Below, in pieces: positions 35,515-43,753 of a DNA stretch of 64,000 nucleotides. A program made the position numbers and the translations under genes. Numbering within the stretch: position 1 is the stretch's first letter; the number at the start of each line of letters is the position of its first letter. The stretch is from Pseudomonadota bacterium (lineage in GTDB: Bacteria; Pseudomonadota; Gammaproteobacteria; Steroidobacterales; Steroidobacteraceae): the NCBI GenBank assembly GCA_023391815.1, contig JAEWAF010000025.1:65531-129530 (forward strand), read 5' to 3'. Under the pieces are notes generated by a model. That model was given only the letters and a program-made list of their open reading frames with translations. It did no database searches and had not been told where the DNA came from.

Positions 35515-35550
35515 GCGGCGCCGACGCGTAGAAAAAATTTCAATACAGCG

Positions 35551-35577
35551 GGAACCGTCCCGCGCTGCCGCGCGTAG
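35551..35577 (+). promoter_or_regulatory. candidate EcfG-like promoter of the stressosome operon
   Basis: GGAAC at 35551-35555, 16 bp, GCGTAG at 35572-35577, identical boxes to the opgG site. The GGAAC falls in a small inverted repeat (GCGGGA 35548-35553 / TCCCGC 35558-35563). It is 138 bp before the rsbR ATG. Confidence 0.4.
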
Positions 35578-35714
35578 TTGACCGTCGGGCGTCATTCGCG
35601 GGTGGGCGCCCTGCCTGCCATCCTCCACGATTGCAAATGAAGGCTCCGAGAGCGAGCCGTTCCTCCTGCCCACTACGACCTGGCCTTCCCACCGGCCAAA
35701 TAGAGGAGTTGCGG

Positions 35715-36581
35715 ATGAACCGACTGGCAAGTCGACTGCCGGCCATTGTCGAGCAGTACCAGCAAGAAATTCTCACCGAGTGGGTCAGACTACAGTTGGA
35801 ATCGGGCGCGTGGCGCGCGGGCCGCTTGCAGGAATCCCAGCTCCGCGACGAGTCGCAACGCTTCCTGACGCTGCTGACGAACAACATCCAGAACGGCATT
35901 CAGTTCGATTCCCGCAGCTCGCAGTGGGCCGAGATTCGCGAATTCCTCGGCGACCTATCGCGCAGTCGGGCGACTCAGGGCTTCTCGCCCTCGCAAGTGG
36001 CGACCTTCGTGTTCTCGCTCAAACAGCCCATCTTCTCCCGCCTGCGCACCAGCCTGATCGACGAACCGGCGATGCTGGCGGACACAATGTGGGAAACGAC
36101 CGTGCTGCTCGACGCGCTAGGCTTGTACACCACCGAGGTGTATCAGCAGGCCCGCGAGTCGGTGATCTCTCGTCAGCAGGAAGAGCTGATCGAGCTGTCG
36201 ACGCCGGTCGTCGAGCTGTGGCCCGGCATCCTGGCGCTGCCGCTGATCGGTACGCTGGACAGCGAGCGCACGCAGGTAGTGATGGAAACGCTGTTACAGC
36301 GACTGGTCGCGACTGGCTCGAGCATCGCCGTCATCGATATCACCGGCGTGCCGACCGTCGACACTTTGGTCGCTCAACATTTGCTCAAGACCGTATCGGC
36401 GGCGCAATTGATGGGCGCGGATTGCATCATCAGCGGCATCCGTCCGCAGATCGCACAGACGATCGTGCACCTCGGCATCGACCTGTCGGCGGTCGCGACC
36501 AAGGCCAGCCTCTCCGACGCCTTTGCTCTGGCATTGAAGCGTCGCGGCCTGGGTGTGACATCGACCGCCGCGCGAGGGTAA
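35715..36581 (+). CDS. rsbR: RsbR-type stressosome sensor/scaffold (RsbRD_N + STAS)
   Basis: 288 aa from the ATG at 35715 (GAGGAG ribosome site). The all-helical N-terminal sensor region (about 1-155) resembles RsbRD_N rather than a globin or PAS, so the signal is unknown. The STAS domain (about 165-280) contains 'DITGVPTVDTLVAQHLL' and 'SGIRPQIAQTIVHLGI', with Thr217 and Thr249 at the places where RsbT phosphorylates RsbR paralogues. RsbR and RsbS build the stressosome core that traps RsbT until stress. First gene of the tightly packed operon; rsbS follows after 4 bp. Confidence 0.92.
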   Translation: MNRLASRLPAIVEQYQQEILTEWVRLQLESGAWRAGRLQESQLRDESQRFLTLLTNNIQNGIQFDSRSSQWAEIREFLGDLSRSRATQGFSPSQVATFVFSLKQPIFSRLRTSLIDEPAMLADTMWETTVLLDALGLYTTEVYQQARESVISRQQEELIELSTPVVELWPGILALPLIGTLDSERTQVVMETLLQRLVATGSSIAVIDITGVPTVDTLVAQHLLKTVSAAQLMGADCIISGIRPQIAQTIVHLGIDLSAVATKASLSDAFALALKRRGLGVTSTAARG

Positions 36582-36585
36582 AGCC

Positions 36586-36969
36586 GTGGACCGCGTCCCG
36601 ATTCTGCGTCTGGGCGATTGTTTGCTCGTGACCGTCCAGGTGGACATGCACGACGAGCTGGCGATGACGTTGCAGGACGATCTCACCAACAAGATCGTCT
36701 CCACCAAGGCGCGCGGTGTGCTGATCGACATTTCCGCGCTGGAGATGGTGGACTCCTTCATCGGCCGCATGCTCGGCAACATCGCCGCGATGTCACGCAT
36801 CTTGGATGCGCAAACGGTCGTCGTTGGCATGCAGCCTGCGGTGGCCATCACTCTGGTCGAGCTCGGATTGTCGCTGCCGGGCATCCGCACCGCTCTGAAC
36901 GTCGACGCCGGCCTCGCCCTGCTGCGCAGAATGCTCGACGAGGGCGGCGAAGGCAGCCATGTCGATTGA
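36586..36969 (+). CDS. rsbS: stressosome STAS antagonist RsbS
   Basis: 127 aa from a GTG at 36586, preceded by GAGGG. A lone STAS domain: 'GDCLLVTVQVDMHDELA', 'GVLIDISALEMVDSFIGRML' and 'VVGMQPAVAITLVELGL'. Ser57 in 'VDSFI' matches the RsbT phosphorylation serine (Ser59 in B. subtilis). In the known system, phosphorylation of RsbS releases RsbT. The rsbT start lies inside its last 11 bp, so translation is coupled. Confidence 0.94.
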   Translation: MDRVPILRLGDCLLVTVQVDMHDELAMTLQDDLTNKIVSTKARGVLIDISALEMVDSFIGRMLGNIAAMSRILDAQTVVVGMQPAVAITLVELGLSLPGIRTALNVDAGLALLRRMLDEGGEGSHVD

Positions 36970-37363
36970 ACCGGCCACGCTGCCCGTGCGTTCCGGCGAA
37001 GACGTGGTCAAGGTCCGTCAAGCCGTCCGCACCCTCGCCATGGATCTTGGCTTCAGCCTGGTCGATCAAACCAAGGTCGTCACCGCCGCCAGCGAGCTCG
37101 CACGCAACACCCTGACCTACGGCGGTGGCGGCGAAGTGCGCATCGAGCGTCTCAACCAAGGGACGAAGCGCGGCGGGATGCGTCTCACGTTCGAGGACCG
37201 CGGGCCCGGGATCAGCAACATCGACCTGGCGCTGACCGACGGCTACACCACCGGCAACGGCTTGGGCCTGGGACTCAACGGCGCACGGAAGCTTTCACAT
37301 GAATTCGACATCTGGTCGCAGCCCGGCGTGGGCACTCGCGTGACCATTACTCGCTGGAAGTAA
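36959..37363 (+). CDS. rsbT: stressosome serine/threonine kinase RsbT
   Basis: 134 aa GHKL-type kinase. N-box 'ASELARNTLTYGGGG' (Glu46, Asn50), G1 box 'EDRGPGI' and G2 box 'GNGLGLGLNGARKLSHEFDIWS' are intact. It phosphorylates RsbS and RsbR in the stressosome; released RsbT in Bacillus activates the RsbU phosphatase. Here no RsbU exists; the next gene, starting on the very next base, is an RsbT-like/SpoIIE fusion, so RsbT's downstream partner must differ. Confidence 0.94.
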   Translation: MSIEPATLPVRSGEDVVKVRQAVRTLAMDLGFSLVDQTKVVTAASELARNTLTYGGGGEVRIERLNQGTKRGGMRLTFEDRGPGISNIDLALTDGYTTGNGLGLGLNGARKLSHEFDIWSQPGVGTRVTITRWK

Positions 37364-38359
37364 ATGCAACAGTTTTCGATCGGCGATCCCAGTGCCGTCG
37401 CGCCCGCTCGACGCGGCATCGGCGCGTTCGCCGCTCAACTGGGCTTCGACACCGAGGATGCCGGTCGTGCCGCGCTGGTGGCGACCGAGATCGGCACGAA
37501 TCTGGTGAAACATGGCGCCGGCGGCGAGCTGATCGCGCAGAAGATCACGCGCGACCGGCACACCGGCCTGGAGTTGCTTGGCCTGGACAAGGGTCCCGGC
37601 ATGGAAGATGTGGCCAAATGCCTGCGTGACGGTTATTCCACCAGCAGCAGTCCCGGCACCGGGCTGGGCGCGATGGAACGTTTGTCACAACGCTTCGAGA
37701 TCTATTCCCGGCCGGGGCAAGGTACCGCCGTGCTGGCCCAGCTGTGGCCGGACTCCCGCGAACCTCCGCCAGGACTCACGGAAGTCGGCGCGCTGGTCGT
37801 GCCCAAGCCCGGCGAGGCAGTGTGCGGCGATAGCTGGTGTTATCACGAACGCATCGAAGGTGCATTGATCATCGGAATCGACGGTCTCGGCCACGGCCTC
37901 GGAGCGGAGCAGGCGGCAAGCGAGGCGTGCCGGGTGTTCGAAAGAGAGAAACATCGTCCGGCACTGCGTCTTATCCAGACTCTGCACGATGCCCTGCGCC
38001 CGACTCGAGGTGCCGCGATCACTGTGCTCGAAATCGATTGGGACGCCGGCCGCGTTACCAGCGTCGGCGTCGGCAATGTCGCGGCGGCGATGATCAACGG
38101 CGTCGAGACCAAACGCATCGCGACCGACAATGGCATCGTCGGTCACGTGATCTCTCGTCCGCGCGAGCTCATCCACCCCTGTCAGCCCGATACGGTGCTG
38201 GTGTTGCATTCGGACGGCCTGACTTCGAACTGGCAAGCCGATCGCTATCCAGGCCTGATGCACCATCATCCGGCGCTGATCGCCGGCGTCCTGTATCGGG
38301 ACTGCAAGCGCGGCCGCGACGATTCCCTGGTCGTTGTCATTCGACGCACGCCCTCATGA
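37364..38359 (+). CDS. rsbX: GHKL (RsbT-like) + SpoIIE/PP2C phosphatase fusion
   Basis: 331 aa. The N-terminal GHKL ATPase (about 5-130) has 'VATEIGTNLVKHGAGG', 'LDKGPGM' and 'SSPGTGLGAMERL', close to RsbT. The C-terminal PP2C/SpoIIE domain (about 140-328) has metal Asp residues in 'CGDSW', 'GIDGLGHG', 'LHSDGLTS' and 'RDDSLVV'. In other stressosomes RsbX dephosphorylates RsbS/RsbR to reset the complex; this protein probably does so but carries its own ATPase module. It starts directly after the rsbT stop and overlaps the next gene by 4 bp (ATGA). Confidence 0.88.
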   Translation: MQQFSIGDPSAVAPARRGIGAFAAQLGFDTEDAGRAALVATEIGTNLVKHGAGGELIAQKITRDRHTGLELLGLDKGPGMEDVAKCLRDGYSTSSSPGTGLGAMERLSQRFEIYSRPGQGTAVLAQLWPDSREPPPGLTEVGALVVPKPGEAVCGDSWCYHERIEGALIIGIDGLGHGLGAEQAASEACRVFEREKHRPALRLIQTLHDALRPTRGAAITVLEIDWDAGRVTSVGVGNVAAAMINGVETKRIATDNGIVGHVISRPRELIHPCQPDTVLVLHSDGLTSNWQADRYPGLMHHHPALIAGVLYRDCKRGRDDSLVVVIRRTPS

Positions 38360-40146
38360 ACCGCTCTTTGTTACGTCTGGAGCTTGCGCAGGATCGCGAC
38401 ATCGTCGCGGCTCGGCAGCGCGCGCGTCAGGTCAGTGCCCTGCTCGGTTTCGATTCGCAAGATCAGGTTCGTATCGCCACCGCAGTGTCCGAGCTGGCGC
38501 GCAACGCCATCCGCCACGCCGGCGGCGGTACCATCGATTTCACGCTGACGGAAGCCCCGTCACGCGGCCTCGCTGTACAGCCCAATCTGCTGCTGCAAAT
38601 CATCATCAGCGATCACGGCCCGGGCATCGCCAATCTCGACGATGCGATCGCGGACTCGGGCAGCGGCGAGCTGCAGCTCGGCCTGGTGGCCGCGCGTCGT
38701 TTGATGGACACGTTCGATGTTTATTCCGGCAAAGGCCGCGGCACGACCATCACGCTCGGCAAATTCCTGCCGCGCCGGAGCGAAAGCTTTACAGCGGCTC
38801 GTGCCGCGAACATCGCGGCTCAGTTGTCGGCCTATGGCACGGCGGACCCTACCGCTGAAATCCAGGATCAGAATCGCGAGCTGTTGCGCAGTCTGGAAGA
38901 ACTGCGTCTGCGCAAGGAAGAGCTGGCGCGACTCAACGCCGAGCTCGAGGATACGAACCGCGGCGTGATGGCGTTGTATGCGGAGCTCGAAGAGCGCGCC
39001 GCGCATCTGCGCCTCGCCGATGAAACCAAATCGCGGTTTCTGTCGGCGGTCAGCCATGAATTCCGCACGCCGGTGAATTCCATCCTGGCGCTCTCCAAGA
39101 TCCTGTTGCATCGGCTCGACGGCGAGCTGACCGCCGAGCAGGAGAAACAAGTCACCTACATCCGCCAGGGTGCCGAGCAACTCTCGACGATGGTCGATGA
39201 CCTGCTCGATCTGCGCAAAGTCGAGTCCGGCAAGCTGCAACTTCGCCTCGAGAAGTTCACTGTCACGGATCTGTTCGGCGCCCTGCGCGGCATGTTCAAG
39301 CCGCTGAGCATCAAGGATGCGGTGTCGCTGACTTTCGAGGAAGTGGGCGCGCTGCCGGAGTTGCATACCGACCAAGGCAAGGTGTCGCAGATTTTGCGCA
39401 ACCTCATTTCCAACGCGCTGAAGTTCACCGAGGCTGGCTCGGTGCGCGTCACTGCCACGCTCGCCGCCGACACCGACATGATCGTGTTCTCGGTGGCCGA
39501 CACCGGCATCGGCATCGCGCCGGCCAATCATCGGCACATCTTCGATGAATTCACGCAAGTCGAGAACCCGTTGCAGAAGAGCGTCAAAGGCACGGGCCTC
39601 GGCCTGCCGCTGTCACAACGACTGGCGGGCCTGCTCGGCGGCAGCATCGATGTTTCCAGCGAGCTCGGCAAAGGCTCGGTGTTCTCTCTCGCCATTCCGA
39701 TTCGTCTGCAGATGTCCGCGCCGTTGGGCACGCCCGCGCTTCCCGAAACACGCGCCGCGCAGCGCGTGCTGATCGTGGATGACAGCGAGATCGAGCGCTA
39801 CGCCCTGCGTCAGTTCCTGCCCAGCAGCACCTTCGAAGTGATCGAAGCCAGCGGCGGTTACGATGGGCTGCGGCTCGCGCGCCAGTCGCACCCCGACCTG
39901 ATTTTCCTGGATCTGGCCATGCCGGACGTGCACGGCCTGGAAGTACTGAAAATGCTCAAGGCCATCGAGGAGACGCGACCGATTCCGGTCATTCTGTTCA
40001 CCTCGCAGCGACCCGACGATATCGGCGAAGAGTCAGCCGCCGCCGCAAGCGGCCTGTTGTTGAAGAACGAGCTGTCGCGCGAGGCCGTCGCGGCCGCGAT
40101 TCGGCGCGCGGCAAGCTCGGGAGAAAGCCAATATGCCCACCCCTGA
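38356..40146 (+). CDS. hybrid histidine kinase with N-terminal RsbT-like domain
   Basis: 596 aa. An RsbT-like GHKL domain (about 1-140: 'VSELARNAIRHAGGG', 'SDHGPGI', 'GELQLGLVAARRLMDTFDVYS') is followed by a coiled coil (170-220), HisKA 'FLSAVSHEFRTPVNSIL', a second ATPase ('NLISNALKFTEAGS', 'VADTGIGI', 'GTGLGLPLSQRL') and a receiver domain ('VLIVDDSEIERY', phospho-Asp in 'LIFLDLAMPDVHG'). Two different ATPase modules in one chain join Ser/Thr-type partner switching with phosphorelay. No membrane segment. Overlaps its neighbours by 4 and 14 bp. Confidence 0.93.
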   Translation: MNRSLLRLELAQDRDIVAARQRARQVSALLGFDSQDQVRIATAVSELARNAIRHAGGGTIDFTLTEAPSRGLAVQPNLLLQIIISDHGPGIANLDDAIADSGSGELQLGLVAARRLMDTFDVYSGKGRGTTITLGKFLPRRSESFTAARAANIAAQLSAYGTADPTAEIQDQNRELLRSLEELRLRKEELARLNAELEDTNRGVMALYAELEERAAHLRLADETKSRFLSAVSHEFRTPVNSILALSKILLHRLDGELTAEQEKQVTYIRQGAEQLSTMVDDLLDLRKVESGKLQLRLEKFTVTDLFGALRGMFKPLSIKDAVSLTFEEVGALPELHTDQGKVSQILRNLISNALKFTEAGSVRVTATLAADTDMIVFSVADTGIGIAPANHRHIFDEFTQVENPLQKSVKGTGLGLPLSQRLAGLLGGSIDVSSELGKGSVFSLAIPIRLQMSAPLGTPALPETRAAQRVLIVDDSEIERYALRQFLPSSTFEVIEASGGYDGLRLARQSHPDLIFLDLAMPDVHGLEVLKMLKAIEETRPIPVILFTSQRPDDIGEESAAAASGLLLKNELSREAVAAAIRRAASSGESQYAHP

Positions 40147-41185
40147 AATCATTCTCAACGTCAACGACAATGAGCCGGGGCGCTACGCAACCACGCGCAT
40201 CCTCAATCGCGCCGGATTTCAGGTGCTCGAGGCCGGCACCGGCAAGGAAGCGTTGCGCCTGGCGCGCAGCACCTCGCCGCAGCTGGTGGTCCTCGATGTG
40301 AATCTGCCGGACATCAACGGCGTCGAGGTGTGCCGGCAATTGAAGACCGATCCGGCGACTGCCCGCATCATGGTGCTACAAGTCTCCGCCACCAACGTTG
40401 CCGTGCTCGATCGTGTGAACTCGCTTTCGGCCGGCGCCGACAGCTTCCTGGTCGAGCCGGTCGAGCCCGAAGAATTGGAAGCCGTCGCTCGCGCGCTGTT
40501 GCGTCTACATCGCACTGAAGCCGAACTGCGCCACGCGCTGGCCGAGCGCGAGCTGCTGCTGCGTGAAGTGAACCATCGCGTGAAGAACAGTTTGCAGCTG
40601 GTGCTCAGCATGCTCAGCCTGCAAGGTGGAGAATTCCGCGAAGCCGGCGCGAAGGAGCTGTTCGCGAAGGCCATTGCCCGCGTCACCGCCATCGCCTCGA
40701 TTCACGAGCGGCTGTATCAGGACACCGATCCGCTCACCATCGACATGCAGACCTATCTCACCGGTCTTTGCGCCGAGCTGGCGCGCGCCGGCATCGGTGA
40801 CGAACGGCATGCCGATCTGCGTACCGACATCCAGCCGCTTCGATTGCCCACCGAGAACGGCGTATCGCTCGCTCTCATCGTCAACGAGCTGGTGATGAAC
40901 GCCTTGAAACATGGCCGGCCGGGCGATCGGGGTGCCCTGATCAAAGTCAGCCTGCGTGAGATCGAGCCCGGCAAGGCCCGGCTGACCATTGCCGACAACG
41001 GTCCGGGGCTGAGCGCCAACGATTCGAGCCGCGCCGCGAAGTCCTCCAGCGGCTTGGGAACGCGCTTGATCGGCATGCTGGTGCGTCAGTTGAATGGACA
41101 ACTGCGAGTCGAGGATGACAACGGCTATGCCGCTCACATCACCTTTCCCCTGGAGCCCGCGGCCTCATGGGACTCGGAGTCCTGA
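40133..41185 (+). CDS. REC-HisKA_2 (HWE-like) sensor kinase
   Basis: 350 aa. N-terminal receiver (about 5-122; 'LVVLDVNLPDING', acidic site altered to N-D-N-E) is followed by HisKA_2 with 'LLREVNHRVKNSLQLV', 'IASIHERLYQ' and HATPase 'ALIVNELVMNALKHG', 'IADNGPGL', 'GLGTRLIGMLVRQL'. HisKA_2/HWE kinases are the group that drive the alphaproteobacterial general stress response. It may take phosphate from the upstream hybrid kinase and act on the small regulator downstream; operon order is the only evidence. Overlaps the next gene by 19 bp. Confidence 0.92.
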   Translation: MPTPEIILNVNDNEPGRYATTRILNRAGFQVLEAGTGKEALRLARSTSPQLVVLDVNLPDINGVEVCRQLKTDPATARIMVLQVSATNVAVLDRVNSLSAGADSFLVEPVEPEELEAVARALLRLHRTEAELRHALAERELLLREVNHRVKNSLQLVLSMLSLQGGEFREAGAKELFAKAIARVTAIASIHERLYQDTDPLTIDMQTYLTGLCAELARAGIGDERHADLRTDIQPLRLPTENGVSLALIVNELVMNALKHGRPGDRGALIKVSLREIEPGKARLTIADNGPGLSANDSSRAAKSSSGLGTRLIGMLVRQLNGQLRVEDDNGYAAHITFPLEPAASWDSES

Positions 41186-41550
41186 TCGTCGAAGATCAGG
41201 TGCTGATCGCCATCCACCTGCAGGATCTGGTGGAAGAGGCGGGGCACTGGGTCACCGCGACGGCGCACGACGGTCCCGGCGCGCTGGCCGCCGCCGCGCG
41301 CGAGCGTCCCGACATTGGCATCATGGATCTGCGCCTGGCCCATGGCACGAGCGGCGTCGATGTCGCTCGTCAGCTGTATGAACACCAGAGCATCCGATGT
41401 TTGTTCATCAGCGCCAACATCGACGACGCGGTCCGCAGAACGGTGGCCGACCTCGAGCCGCTGGGCTTCATCGGCAAACCCTTCCTGCCGGCCGAAGTCA
41501 TCTCCGCCCTGCAGGCCGCGGCCATCGCGATCGGCTCGAACGATTGTTAG
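41167..41550 (+). CDS. single-domain response regulator
   Basis: 127 aa, one receiver domain: 'VLIVEDQVLIAIHLQDLV', phospho-Asp in 'IGIMDLRLAHGTSG', Ser switch in 'LFISANIDD' and Lys in 'GFIGKPFLP'. There is no DNA-binding or sigma-like domain, so it is not PhyR itself; it resembles the stand-alone regulators that accompany HWE/HisKA_2 kinases. It is last in the stressosome operon. Its end overlaps the end of convergent hutG by 4 bp. Confidence 0.9.
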   Translation: MGLGVLIVEDQVLIAIHLQDLVEEAGHWVTATAHDGPGALAAAARERPDIGIMDLRLAHGTSGVDVARQLYEHQSIRCLFISANIDDAVRRTVADLEPLGFIGKPFLPAEVISALQAAAIAIGSNDC

Positions 41551-42341
41551 GGGCGCGCTTTCAGGAAGCGCGTCAACAGCTGGGAAATCAGGGCTTGAGC
41601 TGACTGCGCCCGCTCCGGATTCCAGCCCGTCCCCGCCGCCTCATCCATGTAAACGCGCCGGGACAGCTCCAGCTGTACGGCATAAACGCCTTCCTGCGGC
41701 TGGCCATATTTCATCGTGATGTAGCCGCCCTTGAAGCGGCCGTTCAGCACCGCCCCGAACTTGCCATCGGATGTCACCAGCTCCAGCAGTTGGTCGGCGA
41801 TGGCGCGCGGACAGCTCGCGTCGTCGCGCGTGCCGAAGTTGAATTCGGGCAACACGCCGATGAACAACGATGGCACTTCGCTCGCGATCGAATGCGCATC
41901 CCACAGCAACGCGTAGCCATGACGCTGACGAATCGCCTTCAATTCATCGACCAGGCGCTGGTGATACGGCTGCCAGTATTGCTCGACGCGCGCCGCGATT
42001 TCGGTCGCGGTGACCTCACGACCCGGCGCGTAGATCGGCTCGTCGTTGAACGTCATCAGCGGACACACCGGCGACGTTGGATTGCCCACGTACAGCGACG
42101 ATGAATCCGGCGAGCGATTCAAGTCGACCACGTAGCGCGAGTAGTTCGCCTTCAGGATCGAAGCACCCAGGCCGCGCGCGAAGTCATAGAGATGATGAAC
42201 GTGCCAATCGGTATCGGCCAGATGGCTGCCAGCCAGCGTGAAGCGTTGCGCGATCGCTTCCGGCACATAAGTGCCCGCGTGCGGGATACTGATCAACAGC
42301 GGCAGCGAGCCCTGGTGAAAGTCATAAACATTCATACTCAC
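41547..42341 (-). CDS. hutG: N-formylglutamate deformylase
   Basis: 264 aa. It hydrolyses N-formylglutamate to glutamate and formate, the last step of the five-step histidine route. Family motifs: 'LLISIPHAGTYVP', 'DTDWHVHHLYDF', 'YSRYVVDLNR', 'LLWDAHSIASEVP' and 'VQLELSRRVYMDE'. The start overlaps the hutF stop (ATGA), so the two are translationally coupled and act in sequence. Confidence 0.94.
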   Translation of the reverse strand: MSMNVYDFHQGSLPLLISIPHAGTYVPEAIAQRFTLAGSHLADTDWHVHHLYDFARGLGASILKANYSRYVVDLNRSPDSSSLYVGNPTSPVCPLMTFNDEPIYAPGREVTATEIAARVEQYWQPYHQRLVDELKAIRQRHGYALLWDAHSIASEVPSLFIGVLPEFNFGTRDDASCPRAIADQLLELVTSDGKFGAVLNGRFKGGYITMKYGQPQEGVYAVQLELSRRVYMDEAAGTGWNPERAQSAQALISQLLTRFLKARP

Positions 42342-43726
42342 ACTCGATCCTTCCTGAACATCTTTTGCAAGGCGCGCTTATAGCCGGCCGATACCGCCGT
42401 CTCGGCAAAATGGCGCCGATCCTGCACCAGCCAGCGTCCGCCCACCATGACATCGCGCACCGATTCGCTGGTGCCGGAGAAAACGAACGTGTCGATCACG
42501 GAGTTGTCGGCGCGGGCCGCGAACAACGGCGAATTGATATCCAGCACGACGATATCCGCCCGCTTGCCGGCCGCGAGCTCGCCGACCGGCCGACCCGAAA
42601 CGCGCGCGCCGGCCGTGCACGCCTTCTGCCACAGCAAGGCACCGCCGGACGAGTTGCCGTCGGTGAGAACGCCCCGCTGGCGACGAGCCAGTCGCGCTTG
42701 ATACTCCAGCCAGCGCAACTCCTCGATCGGCGACAACGAAATGTGACTGTCCGAGCCGATGGCGAACTCGCCACCCGCCGCGAGCAATGTTTCCATCGGA
42801 AACATGCCGTCGCCCAGGTTCGCTTCGGTGCTGGGACACAAACCGATCACCGCACCCGCCGCTGCCACGCCTTGCAATTCCGCCGCCGTAGCATGCGTCG
42901 CGTGGATCAGGCACCAGCGACGATCGACCGGGGCATTCTCGAGCAGCCATTCGATCGGCCGCTTGCCGGTGCGCTCCAGACACGCCTGTACTTCCCGTTC
43001 CTGCTCGGCAATGTGGATGTGGATCACCTGCCCGTCCCGCTGCGAATCGAGCACCATTCGCAAGGACTCGGGCGGCACCGCACGCAGACTGTGCAATGCC
43101 GTGCCCACTTCGAGCTGTGGCGACCGCTGCGACGACTGACGGAGCGCGTCCAGCAGATCCAGGTACTCGCGCGTTTCCATGGAGAACTGACGCTGGCGTT
43201 CAGTCGGCGGCGCGCCGCCGCAGTCGGATGTTTGATACAGCGTCGGCAACAGTGTGAGTCCGATGCCGGCGGTCGTGGCCGCATCCATCAATGCCTGGCT
43301 CATCGCGAGCCGCTGCTCGGGCGAACGGCCCGACGCGTCACCATGACTGTGCAAGTAGTGAAACTCGCACACCGAGGTGTAGCCCGCCTTGACCATGTCC
43401 GCGTACAACTGAGCCGCGACGCCGTTGAGACACTCCGGTGAGATGCGGCTGGCGACGTCGTACATGGTCTCGCGCCAGGTCCAGAAGCTGTCGTCCTGGC
43501 CGGCGCGCTGTTCGACCAGACCGGCCATCGCGCGCTGAAAGGCATGGCTATGGATATTGGGCATGCCAGCGATCGCCGCGCCGTTGATCATTCTGGCGGC
43601 CGTGACGGTGTCGTCCGCGGAGACATCGACGATATCCCCGCCGGGATCGACCGAGATCACCACATTGCGATGCCAACCGTCGGGCAGCCACGCACTGGTG
43701 AAGCGATAGCGGGATTGCATGGACAT
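42338..43726 (-). CDS. hutF: formimidoylglutamate deiminase
   Basis: 462 aa from the ATG at 43726 (a second ATG lies at 43720); the upstream frame reads through hutI antisense and is rejected. Amidohydrolase superfamily: 'AGMPNIHSHAFQRAMAG' (metal His pair), 'CEFHYLHSHG', 'IHIHIAEQEREV', 'CLIHATHAT' and 'IGSDSHISLSPIEELRWLEY'. It converts N-formimino-L-glutamate to N-formylglutamate and ammonia. Divergent from hutI with only 27 bp between start codons. hutH, hutU and the hutC repressor are not in the window. Confidence 0.95.
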   Translation of the reverse strand: MSMQSRYRFTSAWLPDGWHRNVVISVDPGGDIVDVSADDTVTAARMINGAAIAGMPNIHSHAFQRAMAGLVEQRAGQDDSFWTWRETMYDVASRISPECLNGVAAQLYADMVKAGYTSVCEFHYLHSHGDASGRSPEQRLAMSQALMDAATTAGIGLTLLPTLYQTSDCGGAPPTERQRQFSMETREYLDLLDALRQSSQRSPQLEVGTALHSLRAVPPESLRMVLDSQRDGQVIHIHIAEQEREVQACLERTGKRPIEWLLENAPVDRRWCLIHATHATAAELQGVAAAGAVIGLCPSTEANLGDGMFPMETLLAAGGEFAIGSDSHISLSPIEELRWLEYQARLARRQRGVLTDGNSSGGALLWQKACTAGARVSGRPVGELAAGKRADIVVLDINSPLFAARADNSVIDTFVFSGTSESVRDVMVGGRWLVQDRRHFAETAVSAGYKRALQKMFRKDRV

Positions 43727-43753
43727 GCGGTCGAGTATAAGACTTCGGAGGCA

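Noticed and set aside
33808..35730. 640-codon open frame antisense to the GGDEF-EAL gene
   Set aside because: Exact shadow of a gene with full active-site motifs; its translation has no domain and is a codon-bias artefact of GC-rich DNA.
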